From Brachionus koreanus (taxonomy: Eukaryota > Rotifera > Eurotatoria > Ploima > Brachionidae), in the NCBI GenBank assembly GCA_016987375.1, contig PJRA01000453.1, positions 214,718-278,717 on the forward strand: DNA of 64,000 nucleotides, given 5' to 3'. The notes below the pieces were generated by a model. That model was given only the letters and a program-made list of their open reading frames with translations, was not told the origin of the DNA and ran no database searches. A program made the position numbers and the translations under genes. Of this stretch, positions 1 to 13,629 are shown in pieces. Each line of letters opens with the position of its first letter. The first letter of the stretch is position 1.

Positions 1-895
1 ATTTTAAATTTTTGTTTCAAATTTCACAAAGCCTATAAATCGAAATACAATTTTTCAATTTTATGATAAAGTGCTTAATTTATTTAAATTAAAATTAGGC
101 CTCATAGGCAAGTTAAAAAAAAAAATAAAAAAATAGTTCATATAAAACAACAAGATGTTTTCAGACTGTAATTTAGTGTATCAATATGTCTTTTTTATTT
201 AAACTTTGTAATTGTTAACTAAATGAGACATTTTTCTGGTAAAAGAACTTATAATTTTTTCAAAAAAAAAATTACCGTATTTCATGAAATAAAAGAAAGT
301 TCGGTCATTAAAGTTTTTCTTCTACTCGAAAATATTTAAGTCTAAAAAAGTGATTCAAATAAAAGAAATTTATTCATTTTTTTCTTTTGCAAACAAGAAA
401 ATACATTTTTTTAGCAACTCAAATACTTGCAAATTTCTTCTTTTTGTGTTTACTTGTATTTGATGAAATACGGTAAATCATTATACATTTTACTTTGACG
501 TAGTTTGTTTTGAGCAGTAGATCTTTTGTTTCAAGTCTATTTGTTCAGCTGTCTCAACTTTTACAGCTTAATAGATTTTATATAAGACAAAATTTATTAC
601 TTAAAAAATTTATTTCTAATTGTGCGTAGTTACAGAGGTTTTTTCATATTTCTAGCACATCTCTGGCACATTTTTTTTGGTCTTTGTTGCGCAAGTTTTT
701 TCGGATATCTTTTTTAACAACTCATGGCTAATAACAAGGATTTACATAATTTTTTGCAACTAAGATTGTAATTTTTTAATCAAATTTTTTTCAAACATGC
801 TCGGCTAAATAATTTTAAAATCTCAATATTTAAAATAAAATAAATTTTTAAATCATAATTAGCAGTAGCTGTAAAATATTTAGAATAATAATTAC
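1..895. other. MCTP intron or flank, no coding signal
   Basis: After the GTAATT donor at 895 no further C2 exon was found, so this should be the start of a long intron. It holds one small inverted-repeat element (273-475). Otherwise it is featureless AT-rich sequence. Confidence 0.5.
273..475. mobile_element. MITE, TA-flanked, CCGTATTT inverted repeats
   Basis: The left end CCGTATTTCATGAAATA and the right end are reverse complements over 17 bp with one mismatch, and each is bounded by TA. It is about 200 bp and noncoding. TA duplication fits Tc1/mariner/pogo-type elements. A larger element with the same CCGTATTT start lies at 18177-18890. Confidence 0.6.
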
Positions 896-3800
896 TTTAG
901 ATCGATATCGTTCATTTTCAAGACGAAACTTAACATATGGATCTGAGAAACCATTTGAGTCCATGGCTAATAAATTATTGCATTCAATCAAAACTACATT
1001 TACCACACACTGCCAAAGTTGATAAGGAGCACGTTTACTTCTTATTAAAACTGGCGTGCTAGCCGAACTTGATAATTTTGAAAGAGAAAAATTCTAAAAA
1101 AAAACAGGAATAATTTCTTAATAATTCAATTAATCAAATTTCCTTGCATCTTTATTTTCTGTTTCTTCAGACACAAATTTTGGCACAAGCATCATATCAA
1201 GAGTTATTAGACCAAGATATTCATCTCTACTTAGTTTTTCATCTTCGAGCTCAATTTCCAATGTTTCCTCACTAAGTCAATAAAAAAAAAGCTCATCAAT
1301 TTATCCAAAATAAAAATCTAACTTACATATTTTCTTTCAAAAATGTTAAATCAATTACTGAATAGCCGATTAGATCATCACTCAAAAATCCCCGATCATA
1401 GTCATATATAAACATTTTTAGCTTAAATTTAGACAAAAAAGACTCTAATGGTTCTTCGATGTTGCTATTTTCAGCATTTTGTGTAGCACTTTGAATGCTA
1501 TTTGAACGTTTGGTTTTATTAAAAAAAATCGAAGGTGTAAGCTTAATGCTAAACTCTTCATTCCATTCAGGATTCAAATTTTTGAAGATAATCTTTGATT
1601 TATAAACATTAATTCCATTGAGAACAAATTTGGCATAGGGATCACTAGATCCGCCAAAATCCCTGATTGCTAAATTTTGTCCATTTATCAATTTTAATTT
1701 CAACTCATAGTAAGAAGGACTGGAAGTTCTTGTGTTCAAATAAGACGAGAGAGTATGACTTGTTTGTGGCTCAGAAGAAAAACTTGATTGCTTGACTAAT
1801 TTTCGACTCGAGTCGACTGAAAATTCTGGCAAGTCATCAATCAAATCAAGCCTTTCATTGGACTCGTTTGCAACAAATTCTACTTGATTCTTAATTTCTT
1901 CATTTTTTTCACTTTTGGAAATAGTTAAATTTGTGAAAATTTCAGTATTTTGAGTTGCTGGCAAATTTTGGTTCAAGTTAAAATTCGTTGAATCCAAATT
2001 ATCTTGATCAACTTTGCTAGTGTCCATATTGTTATCAGTATTTGTCTCATCGTTCAAATTTTTTATGTAATACGAAGACAATTGACTCTTTTGATAAAAA
2101 AATATTTTAATTTTTAAATTTTTTTAAATAAAAATTTTTATTTCAAATATATATATTTAACTATATCATTAAAAAAAAAAATTTTTTTTGAATTAAAAAA
2201 TGACAAGATCCGTTTAGTTAAATTAATGTCAATTTTTATCTTACTTTTTTCAACTTGAATATACAACACTTAAAGCTCATTTTTTATATCAAATCATCAA
2301 TCATTTTAAATGCATTAAATAAACCAAAAATTTTCTCACTGCACTTTAATGCTAAATAAAACTTGAATTTAAATGTTCGACAGCAAAACTGGTTAATAGT
2401 TCTGAAAACTGTTTAATACCGTGATTTATTAGAAACAATAGTCGTCTAAAAGAAAAAATTTTCATTTAAATATTTATGTGTTCAACAAAGTATTCTATTA
2501 CGCAATTTAATCAATAATTTCCTCAAGTTAAATTTCGTGATGTGAAACAATGTCTATAGGGAGTAGAAAACATGCCAATTTTTTCATACAACACCAAATC
2601 GATTAAATAATACTAATTAATTTATAATTTAAGTTGAATTTCTTAAATGTTATTTATCCTAATCATCGCTGATTTTTTCATATTTGCCGATCAAACAAGC
2701 AAAAATTAAATTCATTAAATATTAAAATCAAATTTTTTACTTCAAAAATCTAAATTTGCTCTCAATTGTTGTTGAACATTTTGACAGAAGAAAAAAATTA
2801 GAAAAATATTCTCAATTTGTTCCAGACAAAAATTTTCTAGTCATAGAATTTTTTATTTTTAAAATTAATTCTTATTTCGTAGCTTAAAACTAAAATTTAA
2901 TAAAACAAATCGATAAATTTTATTAGTTTTTTTTTTTTGGAGATAAATAATCAGTGTTTAATTAAACTTTTTTAAATTTATTTGGCGAAAACAATTTTTT
3001 TTAATAAACTATAATTTCGCTCTTAACTTTGATTGAATTATCCATGCACAATTGATTAACTTATTTTAAAAAAAAGAGAAATAAAACCTCATTTAAATTA
3101 TGATAAAAAAAATGCTTGTTTATTTAGTTTCTATTTTATAAATTTATGTGTTTGTTGTTTTTATTTGTTTGTAAAAGAACGGAAAATAGAAGACAAAAAA
3201 ATAATCTACTACGAAAAAATTCCCTACCAAAAGACAAGTCTCTTAAAACAACGTGATAAACAAAATTTTTTTATCCCTTAATACAAAAATATCGATTTTT
3301 TTATTTTAGAAAAATTATCTTAAATTTAAAAGACTTGATTGTATCATAGCTCTCTGTCTAAAGATTTGAGTAGTTCTAAAGCGGGAAGGCTTAAGCTGAA
3401 CACATAATAAACATTTCTAATTTGAAATATATTTTTTAAATTTATTAGATGACGGATCTTGTCAATTAAACAAAGCCTAAAAATATAATTAATCTTATTA
3501 ATTACTCTAAATTATCTAATTTTTAGAAAATTATTGAAGAATATATTTTAAGTACATACACATACACACTCATTATTTAAAATTTACATTTTTAATTGAT
3601 TTTTTATAACTTTTTATTGATTGATTTGGAGTGTTGGATCCGACATTTCTGTCAAGAATTGCTTGGTTCTTGTAAACACGACTCGATGATATATCTGATA
3701 ACGAATTTGAATTTTTAATTTTTTGCGACAATTCATCACTATTGTGCTGATTGGTTTTTCCCTTGTTAACGCTCTTGCGCAAACCGGATACCAGACTATT

Positions 3801-3917
3801 AAAAGACTTGCTGATGTTTTTTTTAATAGATAATTTCCTATTCAAATTGGATGTCTTATTTTCATTTGTTTCAGCAGTAGGCAAAGACGCTGGCTTCTTT
3901 TTCGACTTGCTAAACAT
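896..3917 (-). CDS. MCTP: MCTP-type multiple C2 and transmembrane domain protein, 5' part (incomplete at left edge)
   Basis: Four exons are visible: 3588-3917, 1327-2087, 1148-1271 and 896-1093 (about 471 codons). The start at 3917 opens a basic, Ser/Lys-rich N-terminus. The first exon ends at a GTAAAT donor and joins in phase 0 to an acidic linker. The linker leads into a C2 domain (NLAIRDFGGSSDPYAKF, then VYKSKIIFKNLNPEWNEEF), which resembles C2A of MCTP1/2. Exon 4 begins the second C2 domain (LWQCVVNVVLIECNNLLAMD, SDPYVKF). Known MCTPs are ER/endosomal membrane proteins with three C2 domains and two C-terminal membrane spans; those parts would lie beyond base 1. The exon 3/4 junction is ambiguous: a GC-AG intron (1094-1147) or a GT donor at 1174; both keep frame. 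Joining of exon 1 rests on phase and order only. Confidence 0.8.
2088..3587. other. MCTP intron 1 (predicted)
   Basis: About 1.5 kb of AT-rich sequence between the proposed first exon and the C2A exon. I see no coding signal or repeat. Confidence 0.45.
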
Positions 3918-5417
3918 TTTTCTATATTTTGACCATAATTTACGCAGAAATTTTCTAAGCTAAAATAAATTAATTTTGCAAAAATAAAGTCCTAAGTATT
4001 TTAAATCTTAAATAACTATTTTATTGAATAATTGTTCATTTAAAATTATGCAAATTTAAATATTTAATTTTTAAAGACCAGATTGTGCTAGTTCAAATTT
4101 TTCAAGAGTCGATTATTTCATTAACTTTTGAACATACATTTGGCACAAAAAAACAACAATTAGCAGTTCAATCAGATAGTTTTTAGTTGAGAAATTAGTT
4201 TTCTATTATTTATAGATAAATTAATACAAAAAAAATATTTAAAACAAAAAATAATTCCATTAAATGAATCACTTGTCAATTTGGTTACCTTATTTTTTGG
4301 CTTTAAATTCCTGTAATTTAATCTAGTTCCGCTGAAAAAAGACTATGTGATAAAAATTGAATTATCTTTGATATTTAAAATATATTTTTTTAGACTTATT
4401 TATGAAAATAGTTAATGACTATCTTAATGATGATAATAATTTCTGTAATGAGATCAGTCTTGTAATACATTAGTAATAAAAACCAGCTTCAGTTTTTGAA
4501 ACTCTCTTGGGTTTTGTTTCATAAAAACATACTTGTATAAAATTAGGAACTTGAGAAAAAAAAATTTTTTCTACTTTTTTAAATTTACATATTAATTAAA
4601 TAAAAGTACCATAATTAGTAGTGAGCGAAAATTTTTTATTTTCGATATAAAACTTAAAATGGCGCATATCTTATATTCTTTCTAACTTATGATTCAAATT
4701 AGCTCAATCATTTAGAAAACTTGAAATCGCTTTAAAAATAAAAAGATATGGAAATTTAATTTTCATAATATTGCAAGCTGATTTCGAGAAAACAAATGAT
4801 AAAACTTTTGTTTCAAGTATTCACGAGTAAACAAGAAAATTTTCATTTTCAATAAATTCAAATAGATGTTGCCTGGATGAATAACAAGAATCAACTAATT
4901 TAACTTATAAATTTGACACATTGAAAAATGAATAGAAATCAACACTTTACAATTTAAAATTCAATTCGAATATATTAAGATCATAATCACTTCAATTTAT
5001 GCTCAAATTCATCATACAATAAAAAACCAAGCATTCGAAAATTGAAATTATTATTTTTTTCTTAAAATTAATTAAAACATTTATTTGGTTTAAATATAAA
5101 TTTTGATAAATTAAAAAAATAAATAATTAAATTTGAAAAATTTAAAAAATAGAATTTTTACTTATTTTTTTATTTTGCTTAAAACATTGTAACCTTAAAG
5201 TTAAATTTAAAAAATCGATTTAATTAAACTTTCAATGAGTAGTTTAGGGAATAATGGCTTAAAAATAAAGTTTGCCACTTGACAAAAAAAATTAAATTTA
5301 TTTTTGAAATTGATTATTCTAAACCGAAAAAAAAAGTTGATGCTAAAAATTTATTTCAAAAAATTTTATTTGTAACAAGTTAGATTTTTAGTTAAATTAA
5401 ATAGTTAAAGCTATAAA
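3918..5417. other. Intergenic, nothing recognised
   Basis: AT-rich sequence between the MCTP start and the MATCAP stop codon. No coding frame with protein character on either strand. Confidence 0.5.
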
Positions 5418-8400
5418 TTAAATTATGATGCATAATGATGAATTATTATCTGTAACTTCTGGTCTATGTTCTACTGTATTTTTAGTTTTAGAGACAATTT
5501 CTCTATTAATATATCTTTTTATTTCAATTGAAGTTAAACTACTTTCTTTAAAATTAATGGGTAAAATTTCTCTTTGATTTTTATCAATGTGAGAGATTTT
5601 CTCAACAATAACAGATCCCTTTTTGAGTTTTTCATTCGGCTTTGGTTCAATGATTCCGTTAATAATTCCAATTGTTCGCAATTTTTCTTTATACGATTGC
5701 ATATCTTTCATAAATTTTGGAATTTTCAAAGAATTTACACGAGCGATTCTTTTAATTCGATCACATTCGTCAAGACATATTTTCCCACTCATCAAAGTCA
5801 CAAAATCCACATTGTCTAAATTTTGCAAAATATCTATGGCTCCATGGAAATAGCTTTGATCACGAGAATATGAGCCTATTTTATAGGGGTCAGATATTCC
5901 TCGTTTGACTCGAGTGACTAGCTTCCATCGTTCCTCAGGTATTTCTATATACTTTTCCATGTGATTATACAATTGTTCAAAGGTCATTCTGTCAGCAACA
6001 CAAGCCATATCTTAAGGTAAAAATTCAGCTTCAAATAATCAAACTTATTTGTTCTGTTACAATAGAGTAAAGCCGGCAAAAACAAATATTTTAGATTGGC
6101 GTTTATTAGAGTGTTTAGTGCTGCCAGACCTTCTTCAGTTTGAAGCAATTCAACCGAGTTTGTTGTTCTTAAACCAAATTTTTTTCTCTCATTGAACCAA
6201 ATTTGAAGACCTTTATTCAATAATTTTTAGAATTCTAATTAGAAAAAAAAAATTCAAATAGATCTGGTTAATATTTTTAATTTTATGCTTAATCTCTTTC
6301 AAGTCCATGAAGCTAATTGTACAGTTAAGAAATCACATCAGAATATTAGATTTTATAACTTTTTTACCGAAGAAACTTAATAAAATAAAATCAAATAAAA
6401 TCTATTGACTAGCACACATCATCGATCCCATGCAAAAAAATATTTAAACTAATTAAATATGCTTCAGTCTAAATTAAACTTCACTCTCTTCATTAAATTT
6501 TCATGAAAATTTCAGTTTAATCTAATAAATTTAATTTATGAAGTCATTTGAAAAAAGTGTCATTTTCAAAAATCACAAATTTTTAGTCAGAATTTTTGAA
6601 TAAAAAAAATTCAGAAAAAATCATTTTTTGAATAATTTTTGTTTTATTAAAAAAAATAATCTTTCTAATTATTTTTCAAAATTTTAGTTTTCAAAAGTGA
6701 GCACTAAATAAATTTTTCTTGTTTTAAAAAAGACGGATATTAACTTAATTAATCTAAGAAAAGTAAATTAAAATTGTAATAATCAGAGTTAAATTTTTCT
6801 TAAAATTTTAGAATAAATTTTTTGAATGATTTTGGTATTTTTGAAAAATAATTTTTCTCTATTTTTAAATTAATTCTATGTGGCAAAAATAGAAAAAAAT
6901 ATTTCTATAATCAGTGATAAACCAGAAAAACAGAATAATTCTTATAAATTTAATGAAGTATTTTTTGTTTTGATGGAATGATATTTTTGTTTTTGTGAAA
7001 TTTGGTACAAATTAAAAAAATTGAACAAAAATTAATAATAAAAAAGCCTATAGCTTTTTTTTCTAATGGCTTTTAATTAGTTCTGTAAGTGCAACAAACT
7101 TAGTTGCACCAAAAATCAAACTCTGCTAATGATGTACAAAGTCTGTGCAAAATGCACTTTTGTTCAAATTTTAATTATACTAAGTTTGCAGAGTTTTTCC
7201 AGATTTTTCATAAATGTGCAACTTTGAATGTTGCACCATGTTGTATTTACCGAACTTGCTTTTGACTTTTAAAGTTAATTTAAAAGAATTTTTAACTTTT
7301 TCCTGTTCTATTGTACTAAATTTCACAAGACTGATATTTTGATTAATTGAAAAAAATTTCAGTAAATATTTTTTAATCTCATTTTTTTTAATGAAAAAAA
7401 AGTTTCCTAAAACAAATCTAGTTTTTAAAAAACTAATTTAACAATAAAAAAATTGTTGTTTCAGCACGATATCAAAGCGAAATTTATTAAACAAACTTGA
7501 AAATACACTGAAAAATAATTTTTGTCTGTAATTTTAAGTTTCTAATCATTCTTAAATATTCAATTTGACTTTTTATTAATTTAATATACAAACTAACATA
7601 ATTATATGAAAAATATTCTCAAGTTTGATTTTCAATTTTTTTAAAATAATTTAGACTAAATATAACAAAAAAAAATTCAAACAAGTATTTTTATCTTCTG
7701 TTAAAAATAAACTACTGTTACCTTGATTTAAACATAAAAACATTTTTTAAATCAAATACTTGAAAAAAAAGATTAAATACTAAATGTTTGAGATTACAGA
7801 AAACAGTTATGGTTACTTTTGAATGTAATTATGCAAAATTAAAATTAAAATATTACCATCATTATAAGATCTAAAGTAATGAGTGCCAATTTCGTGATCA
7901 CATAGTGAAATAATGCCGTCTTTTCTTAAAAATTGATTCTCTTCTCCATCATTAATCCAAATAGAAAATTTTCTAGTCGACGGATCATTTTTGTTCTGCA
8001 TGTATGAGGTAATTCTGCCTGAACAAGTCAAGCCTAGAGAAAAACATTTGATTAATTAATTTTTTAAAAATTAAAATTTTTTTTTTAAAAACTAAAATAA
8101 AAATAAACTAAAAAATTTTTGAATTAAAAATTTTCTTTATTCTTCTATTATTTAATAAATAAAATGTTTAAGAAAATACCTGGCGCAAAGCTTATTGTTA
8201 AATCGCCACTTATTTTATTTTCACCAAGGTACTTGCCGATCAGATCTACACATTTAATTGATGTTATCTTTTGTCCAAAATTAGCCTCATAATAATTGAT
8301 CAAATTCGGATATTTTGACTTGACTGTATCGAGAATGCTTTTAGCTTTAAAAAAATGCTCAAAATTAGTCTTGCTATGTTTGTTTACAATATTTTTAATA

Positions 8401-8804
8401 GAACGTTCGTCAGCCTTGAATTTCAATACGGGAGGAATTTTTTGTTCAATAAATTTTTTTTTAACTTCATCTTGATTAGTGATATGCAATGGTGGCATGT
8501 GCTGAGTAGGAACACTGTTATACATGCGAATGGGAGTTTGATTTTTCAAATAAGTTTTAATTAAACTAGTGTCATCTATTAAACGAGAGCTTTTAGATTT
8601 GAACAAATTAGAGCTGGCAAAATCAAGTGAATCAGCATCTCTGTTTAGTTTAGATTCGCTAGAACTTCGTTTCAGCTTTTGCTTTGCCGAATTTCTCTTA
8701 TCCGTCTTTTGTTTTAGATTTAGTTTGAGGTCTGATATTTCTTTCCTTACATTTCGATCAAGCTTTGTCATTGACTCTTTGCTACCAACATCTATTTTTG
8801 TCAT
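5418..8804 (-). CDS. MATCAP: MATCAP/KIAA0895-family tyrosine carboxypeptidase
   Basis: Four exons, 8180-8804, 7857-8033, 6061-6210 and 5418-6010, give 514 aa. Known family: zinc metalloproteases of the DUF1704 type that remove the C-terminal tyrosine of alpha-tubulin. Seen here: a basic disordered N-terminus (about 1-120), then YYEANFGQKI, LTCSGRITSYM, the catalytic HEIGTHYFRSYNDG (HExxxH zinc motif), TEEGLAALNT (the glutamate expected as third zinc ligand) and the conserved C-terminal stretch RWKLVTRVKRGISDP with RDQSYFHGA. All junctions keep phase and restore family motifs, for example NDG|LQIWF across the 1.6-kb intron and ALLY|YMACVADRM across a 50-nt intron. The start is the first ATG; a possible acceptor just upstream leaves room for a 5' exon. 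Length is close to the vertebrate proteins (about 470 aa). Confidence 0.9.
6211..7856. other. MATCAP intron, with a small foldback
   Basis: Long intron between the HEIGTH exon and the TEEGLA exon. The only structure seen is the inverted-repeat segment at about 7085-7238. Confidence 0.7.
7085..7238. repeat. Small imperfect inverted-repeat element (MITE-like)
   Basis: The two ends carry GTTGCAC/GTGCAAC hairpins (around 7088-7109 and 7216-7236) and inward-facing ACTCTGC/GCAGAGT motifs. The arms pair imperfectly. Probably an old nonautonomous transposon. Confidence 0.4.
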
Positions 8805-9786
8805 TAAACTTCTCTCTTCTAAAACAGATTTTTTAGTTTAAGTCTTTGATCGCGAATTTTAAATGTAATTAGGCTTAAACTAGGAAAAAAAGTTTAAAAA
8901 TTTTTCTTATTTAAACAAATATTTTCCAATTTCCAAATGAATTTTCTAGTTGCCATAGAACTTGGATTATTTTCACTTTCTAAATGAACTAAATATTAAT
9001 GATTTTATCATTATCTGTCTAATCTAATTTATTTAAAATAATAAACACTTATATTTTTTAAAATAAAATTAAATTTTATTATCAATTAAGCATTGTAAAA
9101 TAAAAATAATTATGAAACACGAATTTATATTAAAAAAAATTCAAATCCTAATCCTCATTAATTTTGATAAAATTTAAAGAGAAAATTGTCGTTTGAAACG
9201 AACTTGTAATTAGTAAAAAAAGAATCTAATTATTTTAAATTTTTATAAAAAAGGGAATTTAAAAACGATCTATTATATTTAAATACAGAAGATGTCTGAG
9301 CATATTTTTAGTTTAACATTATTAAGTAAACAGTGAAAAAAATATTTAATTTGACACCTTGGAAACTATCATTTAATTCGACAAGTAATTAATAGTTGAT
9401 ATTTTAATAAAATTTGATGTTATTTAAGGCTTCAAAATTTGGGTTTAGAATTTTTTTTTAATTTTAGCAGAAACCATTTAAATAGTTTTGAATAAAATAT
9501 TTTGAACTAGTTAGCTTTGTGTCTAAAGCGCAGTATCAAGTGGGAAATTAAATAAAAAGAAAAAAAATATCAAATTTTATTTTATTATTATTTAGCAACC
9601 GGCTCAACAAACTAAAAAATTCTTAATTATTGATGTTTATTTAATAAAATTAAAAGAAAACAGCTTACGTAATTTGATTTTATTCAATATTTTGTTTGTG
9701 TTTTATTTTTGTCAAAAAAAAAAAAGAAAAATTAAAATAAAATTTTAATAAATAACAAACATTAATTGAAAATTTATGCAATGAGA
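8805..9786. other. Intergenic, nothing recognised
   Basis: AT-rich spacer between MATCAP and the downstream end of the ankyrin-armadillo gene. No feature seen. Confidence 0.5.
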
Positions 9787-12700
9787 CTAAAATTTGGTCT
9801 TTCTATTTCTGTCCGTGTGAAAAACAATTTTTTTCTTTGCTGATTCATCCATTTCCTTAAAATGTTTCCATTGCATGAGCATATCGGCATTCACATGTTC
9901 ATTGTAATAATCCAACACTTCCATAATGTTCGGATGCTCTCTTGCCAATCGAAGCATTATTCGCCTAGCCTCAGCCTTAATATCAGTAAAAAATCCAATT
10001 GTTATCGCGGCACATCCTGTTTCCGTATTTCCCACCAGTTGAATTTCGTTCTCATTCTTATTTTCAGTGAGAGAAAAAACTAGAGTTTCGATCACATTTA
10101 TGCTCAACAGAGACTCGATCAGACAATCATTGTAGCTTGCCAATCTTCCGATAAAATCACAAGCAATTGATCTCAAATATGTGTTCCCACTTTTGGGCAC
10201 AGTGTTGACCAATATTTGCATTCCAATCGCTCTTGGATCTTGATCTGCCTCTGTGATCAAATTATGCAAAGCAGTCGCCAAAAATCCAAACAAACACTTC
10301 AATCTTTCACATTCAAAATAAAATTCTTTTTTTTTCAAACCTATTTTTTCCTTGCATTTGTCAATATTTCGTAAAATCTCCCAAAAAAAATGCCATCTTA
10401 TCCTTCCAATGTTCATTATAATATTTCTAATAAAATCATCGTTTTTGTAGCTAAACGCACAAATGGCCAAACCACATGTTATTTTTGTATCAATTAATTC
10501 TAATGTATTTTCCAGAGTGTCTGCTTCATTGAACTCATTTTTTATAGTCAATGAGATCAATTCTTGTACAAACATGTCCATTTTTGTTCCAAGAAAATTT
10601 CTCATAGTTCTTCTATTGTTTGAATTGTTGAAGCATATCGCTGCCAAGCTATTAAAAGCTTCGCTTTTAAGTCTATCTTTCACATTTTTTTTCAGCACAA
10701 TGTCCACAATTTGGCTAATGGCTCCAAGTTTTTCTAGTTGAGTTTGATTTCTGACTGAATGGTGGTATCCTATAGAAACGCACATGGCTGATATGGTTCG
10801 TAGACATGCCAGCAAAATTGAATTATTCTGGGTCTTGAGAATTCTGATTATGGCCGAAGCAGCATGTACTTGGGCCAAATCGTCCTGTGTATGTACTAGT
10901 TTGTTTGAATCAGTTTCTCTATAGGGCGGTGAATTGCATATACAAGTTAGAGCCTCGAGACATATCAAAATCAACTGATCATCAGTGTCGAACAGAGTGT
11001 CGACAAATTTCTGGGCACCTACTGCTCGATAAATGATACTCTTGCGGTCAAAACAGTCTTGGTAGTTTTTTTCACCAGTAAGAGACCACAGACAAAGCAT
11101 AGCTGATGTTCGGATGGAATTGTGCGAGCTTTTGCGCAAAAAATTGCGAAAATTGTTAACCAAAGAGGAACTAAATGCACTGTTAATGTGAATTAGACGA
11201 TTTTGCATTTGAGGATCATCGTCAACTAGAAAGCGAATGAATTCAAGCACTTTCAGTTGATATTCTCTGTCAATAAAAGTAATTGCATCAAGATAAGAAA
11301 TTAAAGATTTTATAAATTTAATTGTACACAAAACCCAATTGTTTATTTCACTTTTTTGTATAAAGTTTGAATTTGTAAAATAATGCACATCAGATGGAAA
11401 TATGTAGATTTTTTTCAGCTCACTATTGTGATAAAATATTTTACCAATGCATTCAATAATGGTCATTTTTAAATTTTTAACCAAAATAGGAGAAATTAAG
11501 TCAATTACTTTGTTAACGTAGTTTAATTTTGAGCTATTTGTACCTTCATTTGAGAGGATTGAATTAAGTAATGATTCTGTGTCTTCATTGACAAATGCAT
11601 TTTGATAATTGGACACACTAGATTGATCTGAGTATTCATTGAACGATAATAATGAACTGTCTGATGCAAAATAGCTCAATTTGTTAACACCACTTTGTTT
11701 CTTTGAATTTTTTCTAGTCAATAGGCTAATTTGATTCCAAAAGTTGAGAATTAACTCAATCAAGTTATTGGCAAGTATTAATTTTTTATTTGCTTTGTTT
11801 GAATGGGCCAGACTTGCCAAGCAAGACATATAGCCACCGATAAACTGTTCAAAAATAATATCATTGTCAACTTTGCTCAATACATCTGCCACCTCTCTAT
11901 AGGCCATTTCTTCACTATTCATTAGTTCAATATTTCTGCGAAAATTAGTATAATCAAACAAAGTTCTAACATAGTCTATTATTATTTCATTAAATAAATT
12001 TCTATTAGAAAATTCCAAGCAATCGTCATGTTTGAACAAAGCATCAAGTGCCTGTCCAATTGACGCACAATCAATCCAACTTGATTTTTGCTCATAATTA
12101 AGTTCAAAGCTTTGTATGGAATTGGTCTCTAATTCGCCAAAATCATCTAAAGAATCGGACAAAAATTTCTCGTCTTTATTTGTTTGCTTGCGCAAAACAA
12201 GCAAACAATAGCTTAATGTAGTGCGTAGTTTTTTTCTATGATTGTCAACAAAATTGATTGTATATTTGAGACCATTAGAGTTTAAAAATTGCTTTCTAAT
12301 AGCACCATTTTCAGCTATATTGACCAAAGTAAGCATACAACTTGTAATGGCATCTTGATTGTTTTCGTTTAGACTCAAAAATTTTGCCAAATATGAGCCA
12401 ATATCATCTGAATTGAAAAGTCTGTAGGAAATTATTTTGTCTTTATCAAACAAATAAGTCAATCGATTTTCATGTGTTTCTGGTTTGAATTTTGAAAGCC
12501 TTTTCATAACCACTGAGTAGCCGCGAGACAAAGTTTCTATGGTCCGGCCAATTGAAGCTTTTGTTTCGTTGTCAAATTTGTCGCACGTAAGCAGCTTTTT
12601 TATACGAATGGCAATATCGGGAAAGTGATCGTACATGAAAACAAGCAGATCTATGTGTTGTCTGATACACGCGACCTCGATGATTCCGTGCGTTGAATCT

Positions 12701-13007
12701 TGGAAGTTAAGTTGAGCATTGAAATCTGCACCATTTTTGACCAAAAGTTCGACAACTTCCAAGTGACCGCCAAGTGCTGCGATTATAATTGGCGTTGTTT
12801 CATAGTCGTCAATGGTCCGCTGTTCGATAAGATTTTTGCCTGTCTCTCGAGCATAGTCCAAGAAACGCGTTATGGCATTCGTGTATCCTTTGTAACAGGC
12901 CTCATGCAAAGCAGACCAACCTATTTAGTTTATTTTGTTTTTTTATTAAAATAATTAATTTAAAAATTAAATAAAGGATTAATACCATAAATGTTATACT
13001 CTTCCAT
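9787..13007 (-). CDS. Ankyrin-armadillo repeat protein
   Basis: Two exons, 12986-13007 and 9787-12920, give 1051 aa. The short first exon supplies MEEYNIY and the spliced codon completes an ankyrin repeat, GWSALHEACYKGY. A second clear ankyrin repeat follows (TPIIIAALGGHLEVVELLVK, then NGADFNAQ, about residues 50-80). From about residue 170 to the end the chain is alpha-helical with armadillo/HEAT-like repeats, for example CMLTLVNIAENGAIRKQFL, AMLCLWSLTGEKNY, ACLRTISAMCVSIGYHHS and LNSLAAICFNNSNNRR-like blocks. No catalytic motif or membrane span is seen. The architecture recalls ANKAR (ankyrin and armadillo repeat-containing protein), but I do not claim orthology. Such solenoids are usually binding scaffolds. 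Only one 65-nt intron interrupts it, unlike its neighbours. Confidence 0.85.
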
Positions 13008-13629
13008 TTTTTAAAGCCAAAAAATAAATAGGCTTTTTTCATCATCATTTTTTTTCACTATTTTTCTTAAAATTTTATGCACACAACACATTGTAAGGCA
13101 TCCTATTTTATTACCCATATCATTAAAACAGTGGGTTTCTGAATTCGGTTGAATTAGTGCCACTAGAAGGGTCTAATGGATTTTTATTTAATTAAAAAAA
13201 GTTACAGGTAGCATTGTAAATAAATCAAAGTGACTATTTGTAGTCTTCTGTTTGCATTGCCTAGCAATATTATTTTGACTTCCAATTTAAATAAGAAAAT
13301 CTTAATTGAAAAAAATTCAAATTAATTAATTCTAACAAGAAAGTTTAAAATTATTTTAGTTTTATTTTACTAATTGTATTAAAAATTAAAAAAAAAATGA
13401 TCTTGGACAGACAATATTTTTAATATAAATAAATAGCTTTTTTTAGCGCCAAGTTAATGAATATAAAACAGAAAATTTAGAGTTGTTCCTTACTGGATTT
13501 TCAATTTTATTGATGGAATAATAATTAATTAATTAGTTTATCAGACTTTTTCTATTTTTTTTCAATAAAAACTTTGTAATTTTTTTTCTCTAATAAAAAT
13601 ATTCTCTAATTAATTGACACATTTTTTTC

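Noticed and set aside
1130..1132. TAA as the end of a one-C2 MCTP protein
   Set aside because: A second C2 exon in frame follows directly at 896-1093, so the stop is most likely intronic.
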